A DNA stretch of 63,485 nucleotides from the NCBI GenBank assembly GCA_900770295.1, contig CAAGJQ010000157.1, positions 1 to 63,485 on the forward strand, written 5' to 3'. Source of the DNA: an uncultured Oscillibacter sp. (GTDB lineage: Bacteria > Bacillota > Clostridia > Oscillospirales > Oscillospiraceae). The notes under the pieces were generated by a model. The model was not told where the DNA came from. It saw nothing but the letters and a program-made list of their open reading frames with translations, and ran no database searches. Both the position numbers and the translations under genes were made by a program. Below, one piece after another: positions 53,196-60,993 of the stretch; position 1 is the first letter of the stretch, and each line of letters opens with the position of its first letter.

Positions 53196-53307
53196 CTAAC
53201 GATGGCTGGCTCTCAATTTTGGAGAGAAAACCCTCCGAGATTCACGAAAATCGAAAACTTCAAAAATCCGCTTTTTGTTTCGAAAAACGGCAAAAAAGCG
53301 GCAAAAC

Positions 53308-53383
53308 GGGCCCGTAGCTCAGCTGGGAGAGCGCTGCGTTCGCATCGCAGAGGTCGACGGTTCGATCCCGTTCGGGTCCACCA
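53308..53383 (+). tRNA. tRNA-Ala (anticodon CGC)
   Basis: 76 bases with encoded CCA. Acceptor GGGCCCG pairs with CGGGTCC (one G-T), D-arm GCTC...GAGC, anticodon stem CTGCG / CGCAG around TTCGCAT giving anticodon CGC, T-arm GACGG-TTCGATC-CCGTT. Read GCG codons. A terminator follows at once. An integrative element begins just 3' of it. Confidence 0.93.
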
Positions 53384-53390
53384 TTTTGAG

Positions 53391-53421
53391 AAAAATCACC
53401 GCCAATTTGGCGGTGATTTTT
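53391..53421 (+). terminator. Terminator after tRNA-Ala
   Basis: AAAAATCACCGCC / GGCGGTGATTTTT with loop AATTT. Confidence 0.9.
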
Positions 53422-53424
53422 CGT

Positions 53425-53438
53425 TTGACCACAATTTT
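53425..53438 (+). repeat. 14-base direct repeat, copy 1
   Basis: TTGACCACAATTTT, repeated at 56702-56715. The two copies bracket both integrases and the 56330 gene. Possibly an integrase arm-type site. Confidence 0.5.
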
Positions 53439-53594
53439 ACCACAGACGGGACGAATTTCTGACCACTTTACGGGAACACGGACGGTGAGTTTCTGAATCT
53501 CACCGCCCTCTAATTTTGCTAATCTTTGATTATAGCATAGCACCTGTTGGGGGGCAGGCTTCTGGTTCATCGCCTATCTCATTCAGGCATTCTC

Positions 53595-55178
53595 TCACTG
53601 GGCGGCCGGAGCCGCCAGTTCCGCTCTGACCTCATCATAGTATTTCTGCACCGTAGTGCGGTCGATACCCAGCTCCCGCGCGATATAGCTCTTATTGTTC
53701 ACGCCGGGATTCTCCCGCAGATAGGCGGCCAACTGCTTTTTCTTGGGGCTGACGCCGTCGGGATACTCCGTGGACGTTCCAGTCCGCAGGGCTGCGATCT
53801 CCGCGTTCATCTGAAGGATCAGCTTTGCCAGTTTTGCCTCGCATTCCTCCTGGGTGCGCCCGTAGACATTCCGGGAGTGTTTCTTGCCGTCAGGCCAGAC
53901 GGGCGAATACCTTCCCTCCCAGAGGTCATCCTTGAACTGTTTTACATAGCCGGTCCCCGGCCTGCGGCGAGGAGCCGTATATGGCACGAACTCCTGTGCT
54001 TCAGAAGGCTTTTCGGTTGTCCTTTCCGATACCTCTGTCTTTGCAATGCCGCGGTCAATGCTTGCCGCGGCATTTTCCTGCATCTCATTCGTAATATGCG
54101 TGTAGATGTTCAGGGTGGTGCCGGAGGATACATGCCCGATGATGGAGGACAGCGTCTTGATATCCATACCATGTTCCAGTGACATGGTTGCGAAGGTGTG
54201 TCTGAGGTCGTGGAACCGCACCTTTTTACAGCCGGCGCGTTGGAGTATCTGTTGAAGCCGCTTTCTGACATAGCCCGGATCAATGGGCTGCTCCGGCTTG
54301 ATCCGTGACGGAAACATCAGCGGAGAGAACACTTCTTTTTTGTATTCCCTTAAAACTTCTACCATAGCGGGCGGCAGAATAATGGTGCGGAAGGCGGCTT
54401 TCGTTTTAGGTTCACAGATGATGTTTTTCCCACCCACGGGAGTGACCTGTTTGTTGATATGGAGTTCGCCGGTTTCAAAGTTCAGATCATCCCATGTGAG
54501 TGCCAGGATCTCTCCCCGGCGCATACCTGTGGTCAATTCCAGAAGGAAGAGCTCGTACATTCCCTCCGCCTTGGCCTGTATCAGAAACCGCTGGACCTCC
54601 TCCTTGGAGAGGATCTTCATTTCCTTTTGCTCCGGCTGCGGAAGCTTACAGCCCAGGATGGGATTTTTCTTGATAAGGCCATCTTTGACCGCCCTGTCCA
54701 GCGCCATACGGATGACATGATAACAACTCCGCACGGAGCGCTCTGCCATCTCAGGGCCTTTGGTGTCCCTATGGAGCTTTCGCCCATTGGTCTTCATTTC
54801 ATTCAGGAATTTCTGACAGTCGGACTGCGTCAGCTTGTTCAGTGGAATATGCCCGAGGCCGGGGATCGCGTGAACATAGATCCATCCCTCATAGTCTTTC
54901 TGTGTCGTAGGCCGCAGGGTGGGTTTGGAATGGTTTTCATACCAATAATTGATCCAGTCACCAAAGCGCATATCGGGGCTGATTTTGAAGGGTGCGGTCT
55001 CGCCATATTCGGCCTGGAGTTTTTTCAGTTTTTCGATGCACTCAGCCTTGGTCTTAGCGAGAACGCTTTTCAATTTTGGTTTTCCGTTCTCATCGTATCC
55101 CACGATGTGTCGGCCCTCCCATCGTCCGTCCTTGCGCAGGCGGACGGTGCCCTGACCGTTTTTGCGTTTCTTTGCCAT
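53595..55178 (-). CDS. Tyrosine recombinase/integrase with extra C-terminal arm-binding and HTH domains
   Basis: 527 residues, about 140 longer than usual. N-terminal AP2-like arm-binding domain (NGQGTVRLRKDGRWEGRHIV), SAM-like core-binding domain at about 70-175, catalytic domain with Arg in TTGMRRGEILALTW, HxxR in HDLRHTFATMS, His in GHVSSGTTL and Tyr in NIYTHIT. Then comes a second AP2-like segment (GYVKQFKDDLWEGRYSPVW) and a C-terminal HTH (LAAYLRENPGVNNKSYIARE). It lies 7 bases after the second recombinase. It probably integrates the element at tRNA-Ala. Confidence 0.93.
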   Translation of the reverse strand: MAKKRKNGQGTVRLRKDGRWEGRHIVGYDENGKPKLKSVLAKTKAECIEKLKKLQAEYGETAPFKISPDMRFGDWINYWYENHSKPTLRPTTQKDYEGWIYVHAIPGLGHIPLNKLTQSDCQKFLNEMKTNGRKLHRDTKGPEMAERSVRSCYHVIRMALDRAVKDGLIKKNPILGCKLPQPEQKEMKILSKEEVQRFLIQAKAEGMYELFLLELTTGMRRGEILALTWDDLNFETGELHINKQVTPVGGKNIICEPKTKAAFRTIILPPAMVEVLREYKKEVFSPLMFPSRIKPEQPIDPGYVRKRLQQILQRAGCKKVRFHDLRHTFATMSLEHGMDIKTLSSIIGHVSSGTTLNIYTHITNEMQENAAASIDRGIAKTEVSERTTEKPSEAQEFVPYTAPRRRPGTGYVKQFKDDLWEGRYSPVWPDGKKHSRNVYGRTQEECEAKLAKLILQMNAEIAALRTGTSTEYPDGVSPKKKQLAAYLRENPGVNNKSYIARELGIDRTTVQKYYDEVRAELAAPAAQ

Positions 55179-55184
55179 TGCTGT

Positions 55185-56330
55185 TCACTCCCTTACCATA
55201 AAGTCTTCCATGAAGCTGCCCACGATTTCTGAGGCCCGCTGGTGCATATCACCGGTAACATGGGTGTAGGTGTCCAGCGTGAAGGAAGTTTTCGTGTGGC
55301 CCAGGATGCCAGAGAGAGTTTTGGCATCAACGCCGCTGGTCAGCGCATGTGTGGCGAATGTGTGTCTGAGATCATGGAAGCGTATGTTGGGTAGACCTGC
55401 ATCCGCCATCAGCTTTTTCATTCGTTCATAACCACTGTTTGGCATGATAGGATCTTCCGGATGAATGGGATTGGGAAACAGCCACTGAGAGATGGATTTC
55501 TTCTTCCGTTCCGAAAGAAGCTGTACCGTGCTGGGCGGCAGCTTGATCGTTCTGCGGCCGGTGCCGGTTTTGGTATCGCCCACATAGTAACCGCCGCCTT
55601 CTTTCGCGTGCAGTGTCCTGCGGATGGAGAGGGTCCCTTTCTTCTCATCAAAGTCGCTCCACATAAGGCCGCACAGCTCTCCCCGACGCAGGCCGGTGGT
55701 GATCTCCAGATAGAAGAAGTCATGCCAGTGTTCGTCAGCTTTGATGGCATCCATGAAACGCTCCAGCTGGGCGTCGTTGAGGATCGTCTTGACGGTGTTG
55801 TCCTTTTTAGGGAGCGTTACATCATTTGAGGGATTCTTTACCATCAGGTGACGGTTCACCGCTACATCCAAGGCCTGGTGGAGGACATTGTGTATTCTGC
55901 GCACCGTAGTACCGGCCAGCGGACCGCCGCTGGCGCCGCCTTCTTTCCGGAGTTTGCGGTACAGGCTTTGTACATCAGCGGTGGTGATTTTGCAGATCTG
56001 CTTGTCACCGAGGTAGGGCTTGATATTCTTTTCGACGTAACCTCGGTAGCCTTTCAGCGTTGAAGGCCGCACCGACAGTGCGGCACATTCCTCCAGCCAG
56101 ATATCCAGCCACTCGCCCAGCGTCATGCGGCTCTGCTCAGTGAGCTCAGCGCCATCATACTCATCAATACTCTTATGGAGCTTTTCCAGCAGTGCTTTCT
56201 GCGTTTTGGCGGAGACATAGTGGAAGATAGGTTCACCGTTTTCCTTGTGACCCACAACGATGCGGCCCTCCCAGCGGCCATCCTCACGCTTACGCACCAT
56301 GCCATCGCCAGACGGTCTGCGCTTTGCCAT
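55185..56330 (-). CDS. Second tyrosine recombinase/integrase
   Basis: 381 residues, usual length. AP2-like N-terminus (SGDGMVRKREDGRWEGRIVV), core-binding domain, catalytic Arg in TTGLRRGELCGLMW, HDLRHTFATHAL, GHTKTSFTLDTYTHVT with the Tyr nucleophile. It is clearly related to its downstream neighbour but not a recent duplicate. Two active-looking recombinases in tandem may act together or have different sites. Confidence 0.93.
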   Translation of the reverse strand: MAKRRPSGDGMVRKREDGRWEGRIVVGHKENGEPIFHYVSAKTQKALLEKLHKSIDEYDGAELTEQSRMTLGEWLDIWLEECAALSVRPSTLKGYRGYVEKNIKPYLGDKQICKITTADVQSLYRKLRKEGGASGGPLAGTTVRRIHNVLHQALDVAVNRHLMVKNPSNDVTLPKKDNTVKTILNDAQLERFMDAIKADEHWHDFFYLEITTGLRRGELCGLMWSDFDEKKGTLSIRRTLHAKEGGGYYVGDTKTGTGRRTIKLPPSTVQLLSERKKKSISQWLFPNPIHPEDPIMPNSGYERMKKLMADAGLPNIRFHDLRHTFATHALTSGVDAKTLSGILGHTKTSFTLDTYTHVTGDMHQRASEIVGSFMEDFMVRE

Positions 56331-56641
56331 CAGTCATCCCCCCTCAGATTCGGAAGCTGCCCCATCCTGCGCTCTTCCTCCTCAGTGAAGGAGTAGGGCG
56401 GCTCTATGTTCAGTTCACCAATAATGCCCCACGCCAGACGGAAGCCTGCCGTAAAGCTGGCGAGGGAAATCTCGTCCCGCAGCTCTGCTTCCAGGTCCAC
56501 CAGCTTCAGCAGCTTGCGGCGTTCATCCTTGGCCCTGTCCTCCGTCAGCTCTTGGTGGAGCTCATTAAGTTCTTGCCGCAATTCCGGGAAGTCCGGTTCC
56601 TTGAAGAATTGCCGCTGCAGTCCTCTCATGTATTCGTACAT
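56330..56641 (-). CDS. Small helical protein of the element (DUF6809-like)
   Basis: 103 residues from ATG 56641 (AGGAGG upstream), TGATG overlap with the second recombinase. Charged coiled-coil-like stretch (LRQELNELHQELTEDRAKDERRKLLKLVDLEAELRDEI) then SLASFTAGFRLAWGIIGEL. Small proteins of this kind recur next to integrases in clostridial elements; similarity to DUF6809 is tentative. Confidence 0.55.
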   Translation of the reverse strand: MYEYMRGLQRQFFKEPDFPELRQELNELHQELTEDRAKDERRKLLKLVDLEAELRDEISLASFTAGFRLAWGIIGELNIEPPYSFTEEEERRMGQLPNLRGDD

Positions 56642-56701
56642 CAAATCGCCTCCTGTCAGCGACACACAATACCGCAACCATTGCGGAATAGCCATCCCCA
56701 A

Positions 56702-56715
56702 TTGACCACAATTTT
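56702..56715 (+). repeat. 14-base direct repeat, copy 2
   Basis: TTGACCACAATTTT, identical to 53425-53438. Confidence 0.5.
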
Positions 56716-56750
56716 CAGAATGTTATCAATTATGAAAAGCTTTTTTCTTT

Positions 56751-56796
56751 GTTTTGCGACGCAAATTTTGAGGTAGCGCATGGACTTGCGTTGCCT
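56751..56796. repeat. A-type repeat, copy 1
   Basis: 46 bases: GTTTTGCGACGCAAATTTTG plus AGG, a 9-base unique centre (TAGCGCATG), then GACTTGCGTTGCCT. Matches copy 2 at 57704-57749 except one base in each arm and the centre. Internal arms GCGACGCAA and TTGCGTTGC can pair. Confidence 0.75.
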
Positions 56797-56861
56797 CCAG
56801 GGTTAGCAATTTGGGGCCGCATCCAATTTCGGATGCGGCCCATTGGCAACCATCGCCACAC

Positions 56862-57554
56862 TCATGCGTAGGGATTATTTGCAGTTGGGTTCCCTGCGAA
56901 CATATAGCAGAAGGCTCTGCCGTTGTCGATAGTAACGCCGACACCAACGGTATCGCAGTTGGTGTCAATCATCGTTGCCAGATGGCCGGGGGAGTTCTCC
57001 CAGTTCGCCACAGCCTTTTCGGAAATTCTTTCAGGGTCCGTAACGGTGAACACCGTCAGGTTGGTACCGAAGCCATGGGGATACCCAGACGCTGCCACAG
57101 TTTCACATTCTGCCTGGTTATTATGATGGGTGTACAGGTAGGCGGAGCATTCCTGTGCCGCATCCATGAGAGCCTGATTCACTGCCAGTTCAGGGACACC
57201 ATGCTTCCTCCGTACCTCGTTGATGCGCTGGATCATCTCCTCCCGAATCTCCATATCTGTCGGCTGAGAGTTGACTTCCTGCACCGGGGCGACTCCGGTA
57301 TACGGCTCGTCTGTGTCAATTTGCACACCGTCCTCCCAGTACACGTTAAAGCCTACCTGCTGGCCGATATCCCTGAGCCGCACATAATTGTTCCCCGCAA
57401 TATTATAGGCCGTCATAGAGACCTGTTGGCCATCCACATAGATTTTCTGCCAAGTGGGTTCGGCCACGATTCCCGCGGTAGCTTCGCTCACCAGGGCTGC
57501 GCCGATAACCATGCCCGTCACCATGGCTGTGATGTTTCTCTTATCATACTTCAT
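56862..57554 (-). CDS. Secreted CAP (SCP/PR1) domain protein
   Basis: 230 residues from ATG 57554 (GAGGAG upstream). Signal-type N-terminus (NITAMVTGMVIGAALVSEATA), a copper-amine-oxidase-N-like stalk (AYNIAGNNYVRLRDIGQQVGFNVYW), and a CAP domain (MIQRINEVRRKHGVPELAVNQALMDAAQ, ANWENSPGHLATMIDTNC, VGVTIDNGRAFCYMFAGN). CAP proteins are secreted and of diverse function. It is the only gene of a 0.9-kb module bounded by A- and B-type repeats. The truncated gene at 10494-11174 has the same architecture. Confidence 0.88.
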   Translation of the reverse strand: MKYDKRNITAMVTGMVIGAALVSEATAGIVAEPTWQKIYVDGQQVSMTAYNIAGNNYVRLRDIGQQVGFNVYWEDGVQIDTDEPYTGVAPVQEVNSQPTDMEIREEMIQRINEVRRKHGVPELAVNQALMDAAQECSAYLYTHHNNQAECETVAASGYPHGFGTNLTVFTVTDPERISEKAVANWENSPGHLATMIDTNCDTVGVGVTIDNGRAFCYMFAGNPTANNPYA

Positions 57555-57642
57555 GCTGATGCTCCTCTCTGTTTTGTAACACAAAGCAATAGCACAACCA
57601 GAGGGCAAAAGCTATATGATTTTTGCGAAAGTGGTCTGTGAT

Positions 57643-57662
57643 AAAACGTAGGCATTACCTCC
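57643..57662. repeat. B-type repeat, copy 1
   Basis: AAAACGTAGGCATTACCTCC; matches 58604-58623 at 18 of 20 positions. Shares GCRTTACCT with the right arm of the A-type repeat. Confidence 0.7.
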
Positions 57663-57703
57663 GGGCGAGAGTTCTGGAGTTCAACGGCAACCACAAAACC
57701 ATT

Positions 57704-57749
57704 GTTTTGCAACGCAAATTTTGAGGCGGACTATTGACTTGCGTTACCT
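57704..57749. repeat. A-type repeat, copy 2
   Basis: GTTTTGCAACGCAAATTTTG plus AGG, 9-base centre CGGACTATT, then GACTTGCGTTACCT. Begins 41 bases after the B-type copy 1 ends, and 32 bases before the toxin-antitoxin promoter. Confidence 0.75.
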
Positions 57750-57780
57750 TATCGCGTCTCTGAAATGTAGTGACGTAGTA

Positions 57781-57808
57781 TTGACATTTTGGGTTGCTGG
57801 GATATACT
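57781..57808 (+). promoter_or_regulatory. Promoter of the toxin-antitoxin operon
   Basis: TTGACA, 16-base spacer, TATACT, 23 bases before ATG 57832. Confidence 0.85.
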
Positions 57809-57831
57809 GATAGGCAGAAGGAGCTGATAAT

Positions 57832-58149
57832 ATGGAGCCCATCAATGTGACCACCGCCCCTAAGACCACCACTTTTCAAATGAGGATCAATCCCGATGTG
57901 AAGCAGCAGGTGGAAGAGATCTATGCCCGTCAGGGGCTGACCTTCACCGACGCTGTGAACATTTTTATTCAGCAGTCTCTGAATATGGAGGGCCTGCCTT
58001 TTTTAGCGTCACCGGAGAACGAAGCATATATGAAGGGTAAGGCGATGCGTCGGTTGTTGGATGAAGTACAGAAGGGCTGGGATTCCGCAGAAAGGGATGG
58101 CTGGGTATCCGAGGAAGACGCTTACCGCCTGCTCGGTGTTGAAGAATGA
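57832..58149 (+). CDS. RelB/DinJ-family antitoxin
   Basis: 105 residues; AAGGAG upstream. Ribbon-helix-helix TTFQMRINPDVKQQVEEIYARQGLTFTDAVNIFIQQSL with the RelB/DinJ LPF motif (MEGLPFLASPENE), and an acidic toxin-binding tail. It overlaps the toxin by ATGA and should autorepress the promoter at 57781. Confidence 0.92.
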   Translation: MEPINVTTAPKTTTFQMRINPDVKQQVEEIYARQGLTFTDAVNIFIQQSLNMEGLPFLASPENEAYMKGKAMRRLLDEVQKGWDSAERDGWVSEEDAYRLLGVEE

Positions 58150-58484
58150 AACTGAGGTTTACGCCTGAAGCGATTTCTGATCTGGCGGAGATCAAACGGT
58201 ATATCGGAAAGGAACTGCACAACCCAAGCGCCGCAATACGCATCACCAAAATGATCCTCGACCAATGTTCGTCGCTCAAACATTTTCCGAGAGCCGGTGC
58301 GGAACTATCAGCTTTGACTGGTTACGAAACAGAGCTGAGACTTTTGATCTGCGAAAACTATATTGCCCTGTACCGCATTGACACGAGTACTGTGAGTGTG
58401 GCTCGTATCATCAATGCCAGACAGGATTATATGCGAATTTTGCTGCATGAAATAACGGATGAAGATACCCAACAGCAGAAATGA
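58146..58484 (+). CDS. RelE/ParE-superfamily toxin
   Basis: 112 residues. KLRFTPEAISDLAEIKRYIGKELHNP, LKHFPRAGAELSALTGYETELRLLICENYIALYRID and VSVARIINARQDYMRILL fit the ParE/YafQ-like group. Either mRNA cleavage in the ribosome (RelE-like) or gyrase poisoning (ParE-like) is possible; the DYMRILL end is common in ParE-like clostridial toxins. Likely stabilises the element. Confidence 0.9.
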   Translation: MKLRFTPEAISDLAEIKRYIGKELHNPSAAIRITKMILDQCSSLKHFPRAGAELSALTGYETELRLLICENYIALYRIDTSTVSVARIINARQDYMRILLHEITDEDTQQQK

Positions 58485-58538
58485 TTTCAGCGGCAACATT
58501 TCCATCAAAGGATGCGCCAACAGTTCCTGTGTCTATAA

Positions 58539-58567
58539 CAGCTCTCCCGGCCGGGAGAGCTGCTTTT
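58539..58567 (+). terminator. Terminator of toxin-antitoxin operon
   Basis: CAGCTCTCCCGG / CCGGGAGAGCTG, a perfect 24-base palindrome followed by CTTTTTA. Confidence 0.9.
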
Positions 58568-58603
58568 TATCGCTCACTCAAACGACCTTTTGCCCCCATC
58601 GTC

Positions 58604-58623
58604 AAAACGTAGGCATAACCTCT
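58604..58623. repeat. B-type repeat, copy 2
   Basis: AAAACGTAGGCATAACCTCT, overlapping the last bases of the relaxase gene stop. Confidence 0.7.
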
Positions 58624-60586
58624 ACCTCATGGTCATGTTCCAGCCACCGTACTGCTGCTCCTCATGATCGTCCTCCTTGTGGCCATGGGCGAGACGTTTC
58701 TCCCGCAGCTCTTGACGCCGCTTGCGGTCAATGTGGGTGAGCCCTGCACCGCTCTGCGGCAGGGAGTTGTCCTGAAAGATGTTCGCCATGTGATGGAGCA
58801 GCCTCGTCACCGCAAGGAACACCTCCGGCGCTGTCGAAGCACTTTGTCTTTCAAGGAGGCACTGCGCATAGCTGTGCCCCTGTTCTGCCGCCAGGGTCAG
58901 CCATTGGATACCTTCCTCCTTGTCCCGGTCAATCACCTTTCCTTGGAGCAGCAGCTTCCCCAGCAGATACTGTGCATGGGGATTCCCCGCCTGGGCGGAG
59001 GTATAGATGTGATCCATGGCCTTACGGGTATCTTTTCTTACTACCTCGCCTTTCAGATATTCCTTGCCCAGACGGTAGGATGCATAGTGGTTTCCGTTGT
59101 AGGCGGCGTGTTCCAACCACTGGATGCCAGCTTCAGAATCGTGGACGCTGGCATCATCAGAGAGCAGTAACTTTCCAAGGGCATACTGGGCGGGAGCGTA
59201 ACCACTGGTGGATGCCTTGTAGAACCAGTTCATGGCCACTTCGCTGTCCGGTATCACAAGGCTGCCATCCAGATACAACTTCCCCATGAAGTATTGAGCA
59301 TGAACATCACCGTTCTTTGCCAGTTCCCGCATACTCTCCACGGTGTCATCCCGCTCCGCCAGTGAGGAACCTTCATCCTGAACTTCCATACGCAGCGTCC
59401 AGAAGTCCCAGGACACATTTTCATCTTCAGCCACCTCGTCGTTATGGGGCAGGTCCAGGGCATCATCCTCGAAGGTGATTTCCCCCAACCGAATGGCCTC
59501 CGCTTCCTGGATGACCGCATTCTTGATCTGACGGAACTCCTTCTGCTGAGACAGTGGCGGGCGATGGCGTTCTTTCTCGGAATAGAAATCTTCCACCTGA
59601 CTTTGCAGCTCCCACCATTTCTCATAGCACTCGGCCACGGTTGGGAGCTGCTCCATCTGGTCCACGATCTCATCCACCAGAGCCTTTTGTTTCTTCGGAA
59701 GGTAGCCGTAGGACTTCTTTCCCTTGACCGTTTCCAGTTGAAGGGCCAGCTCCTGCATGAGACGCTCCGCCTCCGGATGGTCGCAGATCCTGGTTCGCAT
59801 CTGCTGGACCAACTCCCGCATGACCTGCCGCGCTTTCCGTACCAGTTGATCACGGGAGACCGTTTTCTGCTCATAGAGGTGCAGCATCTCCTGTTGGAAG
59901 ATATCATTGGTGAGCTTGGATTTGATTTGCCGGATGCCGTCCTGAGACAGATACGCCTGCCCTGGTTTTACGGACCATGCCATCATGTGCACATGGGGAT
60001 GGTCGCCCTCATCATGGAAGGCAGCGTACCAGCGGAAGTCCTGGGGCGGAATATTCATAGCGGCGGCAATATCGTTGCGGTGGGCGAGGAGAAGATTTCT
60101 CCACGCCCCGGCATTGTCATAGCCCAGCCGCTCGGCATCCTCCCGCTTCAGGGAGATGATGTGCGTCCACACATTACCCGTGTAGTTCTCCAACTCCGCC
60201 ATGGCCTTGTCCAGTTCCACACCATCTTTGTCACCGAAGAGGCCGTGGGAGCCGAGCCGCTCCGCTCTCGGCCGCGTCGCAATGTACTTCATGTAGCCAT
60301 CTGATTTTTGCACATCATCCCAGTTTTCCTCCAACGCCTGAGAGATGAACGCCGAGGCGTTGGCCTTGGTGGGATGTTCCTGGTAGTCGCCATACTCATC
60401 CAGCTCCTTTGCTTCAGGAAAATCCTTCACCAGTTTTGCGATGAGCTGCTCCTGCTTTCTTGTTGGCGGACGGTCATCCTGGATCAACTCTACCCGCTCA
60501 CGGGTGGCGATGTACCGCATGTAGCCGCCTGCCGAGTGACCGCCTCCGCACTTGATGTACGGACTTTTGACAATCAGCCTTGCCAT
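58622..60586 (-). CDS. MobP-type relaxase fused to Sel1-like repeats
   Basis: 654 residues. Relaxase part (about 1-260): ARLIVKSPYIKCGGGHSAGGYMRYIATRE, NVWTHIISLKREDAERLGYD, and the HUH metal motif EGDHPHVHMMAWSV, with candidate catalytic Tyr in the N-terminal GGYMRYIATRE and DGYMKYIATRP. A helical middle (about 260-405) is followed by five or so Sel1-like repeats at about 420-580 (AQYFMGKLYLDGS, AQYALGKLLLSDD, ASYRLGKEYLKGE, AQYLLGKLLLQGK, AQCLLERQ). It nicks the origin of transfer and pilots the strand. Its start overlaps the upstream partner's stop by 13 bases. Confidence 0.9.
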   Translation of the reverse strand: MARLIVKSPYIKCGGGHSAGGYMRYIATRERVELIQDDRPPTRKQEQLIAKLVKDFPEAKELDEYGDYQEHPTKANASAFISQALEENWDDVQKSDGYMKYIATRPRAERLGSHGLFGDKDGVELDKAMAELENYTGNVWTHIISLKREDAERLGYDNAGAWRNLLLAHRNDIAAAMNIPPQDFRWYAAFHDEGDHPHVHMMAWSVKPGQAYLSQDGIRQIKSKLTNDIFQQEMLHLYEQKTVSRDQLVRKARQVMRELVQQMRTRICDHPEAERLMQELALQLETVKGKKSYGYLPKKQKALVDEIVDQMEQLPTVAECYEKWWELQSQVEDFYSEKERHRPPLSQQKEFRQIKNAVIQEAEAIRLGEITFEDDALDLPHNDEVAEDENVSWDFWTLRMEVQDEGSSLAERDDTVESMRELAKNGDVHAQYFMGKLYLDGSLVIPDSEVAMNWFYKASTSGYAPAQYALGKLLLSDDASVHDSEAGIQWLEHAAYNGNHYASYRLGKEYLKGEVVRKDTRKAMDHIYTSAQAGNPHAQYLLGKLLLQGKVIDRDKEEGIQWLTLAAEQGHSYAQCLLERQSASTAPEVFLAVTRLLHHMANIFQDNSLPQSGAGLTHIDRKRRQELREKRLAHGHKEDDHEEQQYGGWNMTMR

Positions 60587-60993
60587 CCGTCATCATCCTT
60601 CACGGATTCCCGCACCCGCTTTTCAAACGAGATACGGCCATTGGTCTGTTTTACATTCCGGACGCTCTCCGCGCGGCGTCGGCGCAGGTCCTCCTCGCTG
60701 AACTGAAAGCTGTCGGCGATGATCCCGGAGAGCATATCCAACTCCACCGCCTGCTTGTAGGCCAGCGATGCCATGCTGTTTTCCATCTGGCCCACCCGTC
60801 CGTCCAGGTAGGACTGGATGGAGGTCGGGAGAAACAGCCCGGCGTTGTTGGCGCTGAGATAGTCCAGATAGAAATCGATGGCCCGCTCAATAAATCCGGT
60901 GATGCTGCGGCTCCCGTCCTCCTGATATCGTCGCTCTAAGCGTGCCCTTTTCTCAGGGGTGAGGTAGAGGGCAAATTTTTCTTTCTTGCTCAA
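60574..60993 (-). CDS. MobC-like ribbon-helix-helix mobilization protein
   Basis: 139 residues. KKEKFALYLTPEKRARLERRYQEDGSRSITGFIERAIDFYLDYLS is an RHH DNA-binding domain; the remainder is helical and basic (LRRRRAESVRNVKQTNGR). Accessory relaxosome proteins of this kind sit directly upstream of the relaxase and bind the origin of transfer. ATG 60993 has GGAG upstream. Confidence 0.85.
   Translation of the reverse strand: MSKKEKFALYLTPEKRARLERRYQEDGSRSITGFIERAIDFYLDYLSANNAGLFLPTSIQSYLDGRVGQMENSMASLAYKQAVELDMLSGIIADSFQFSEEDLRRRRAESVRNVKQTNGRISFEKRVRESVKDDDGWQG

Noticed and set aside
56751..58623. Integron-type attC cassettes
   Set aside because: No RYYYAAC / GTTRRRY core pairs and no IntI-type recombinase; reported instead as unclassified end repeats.
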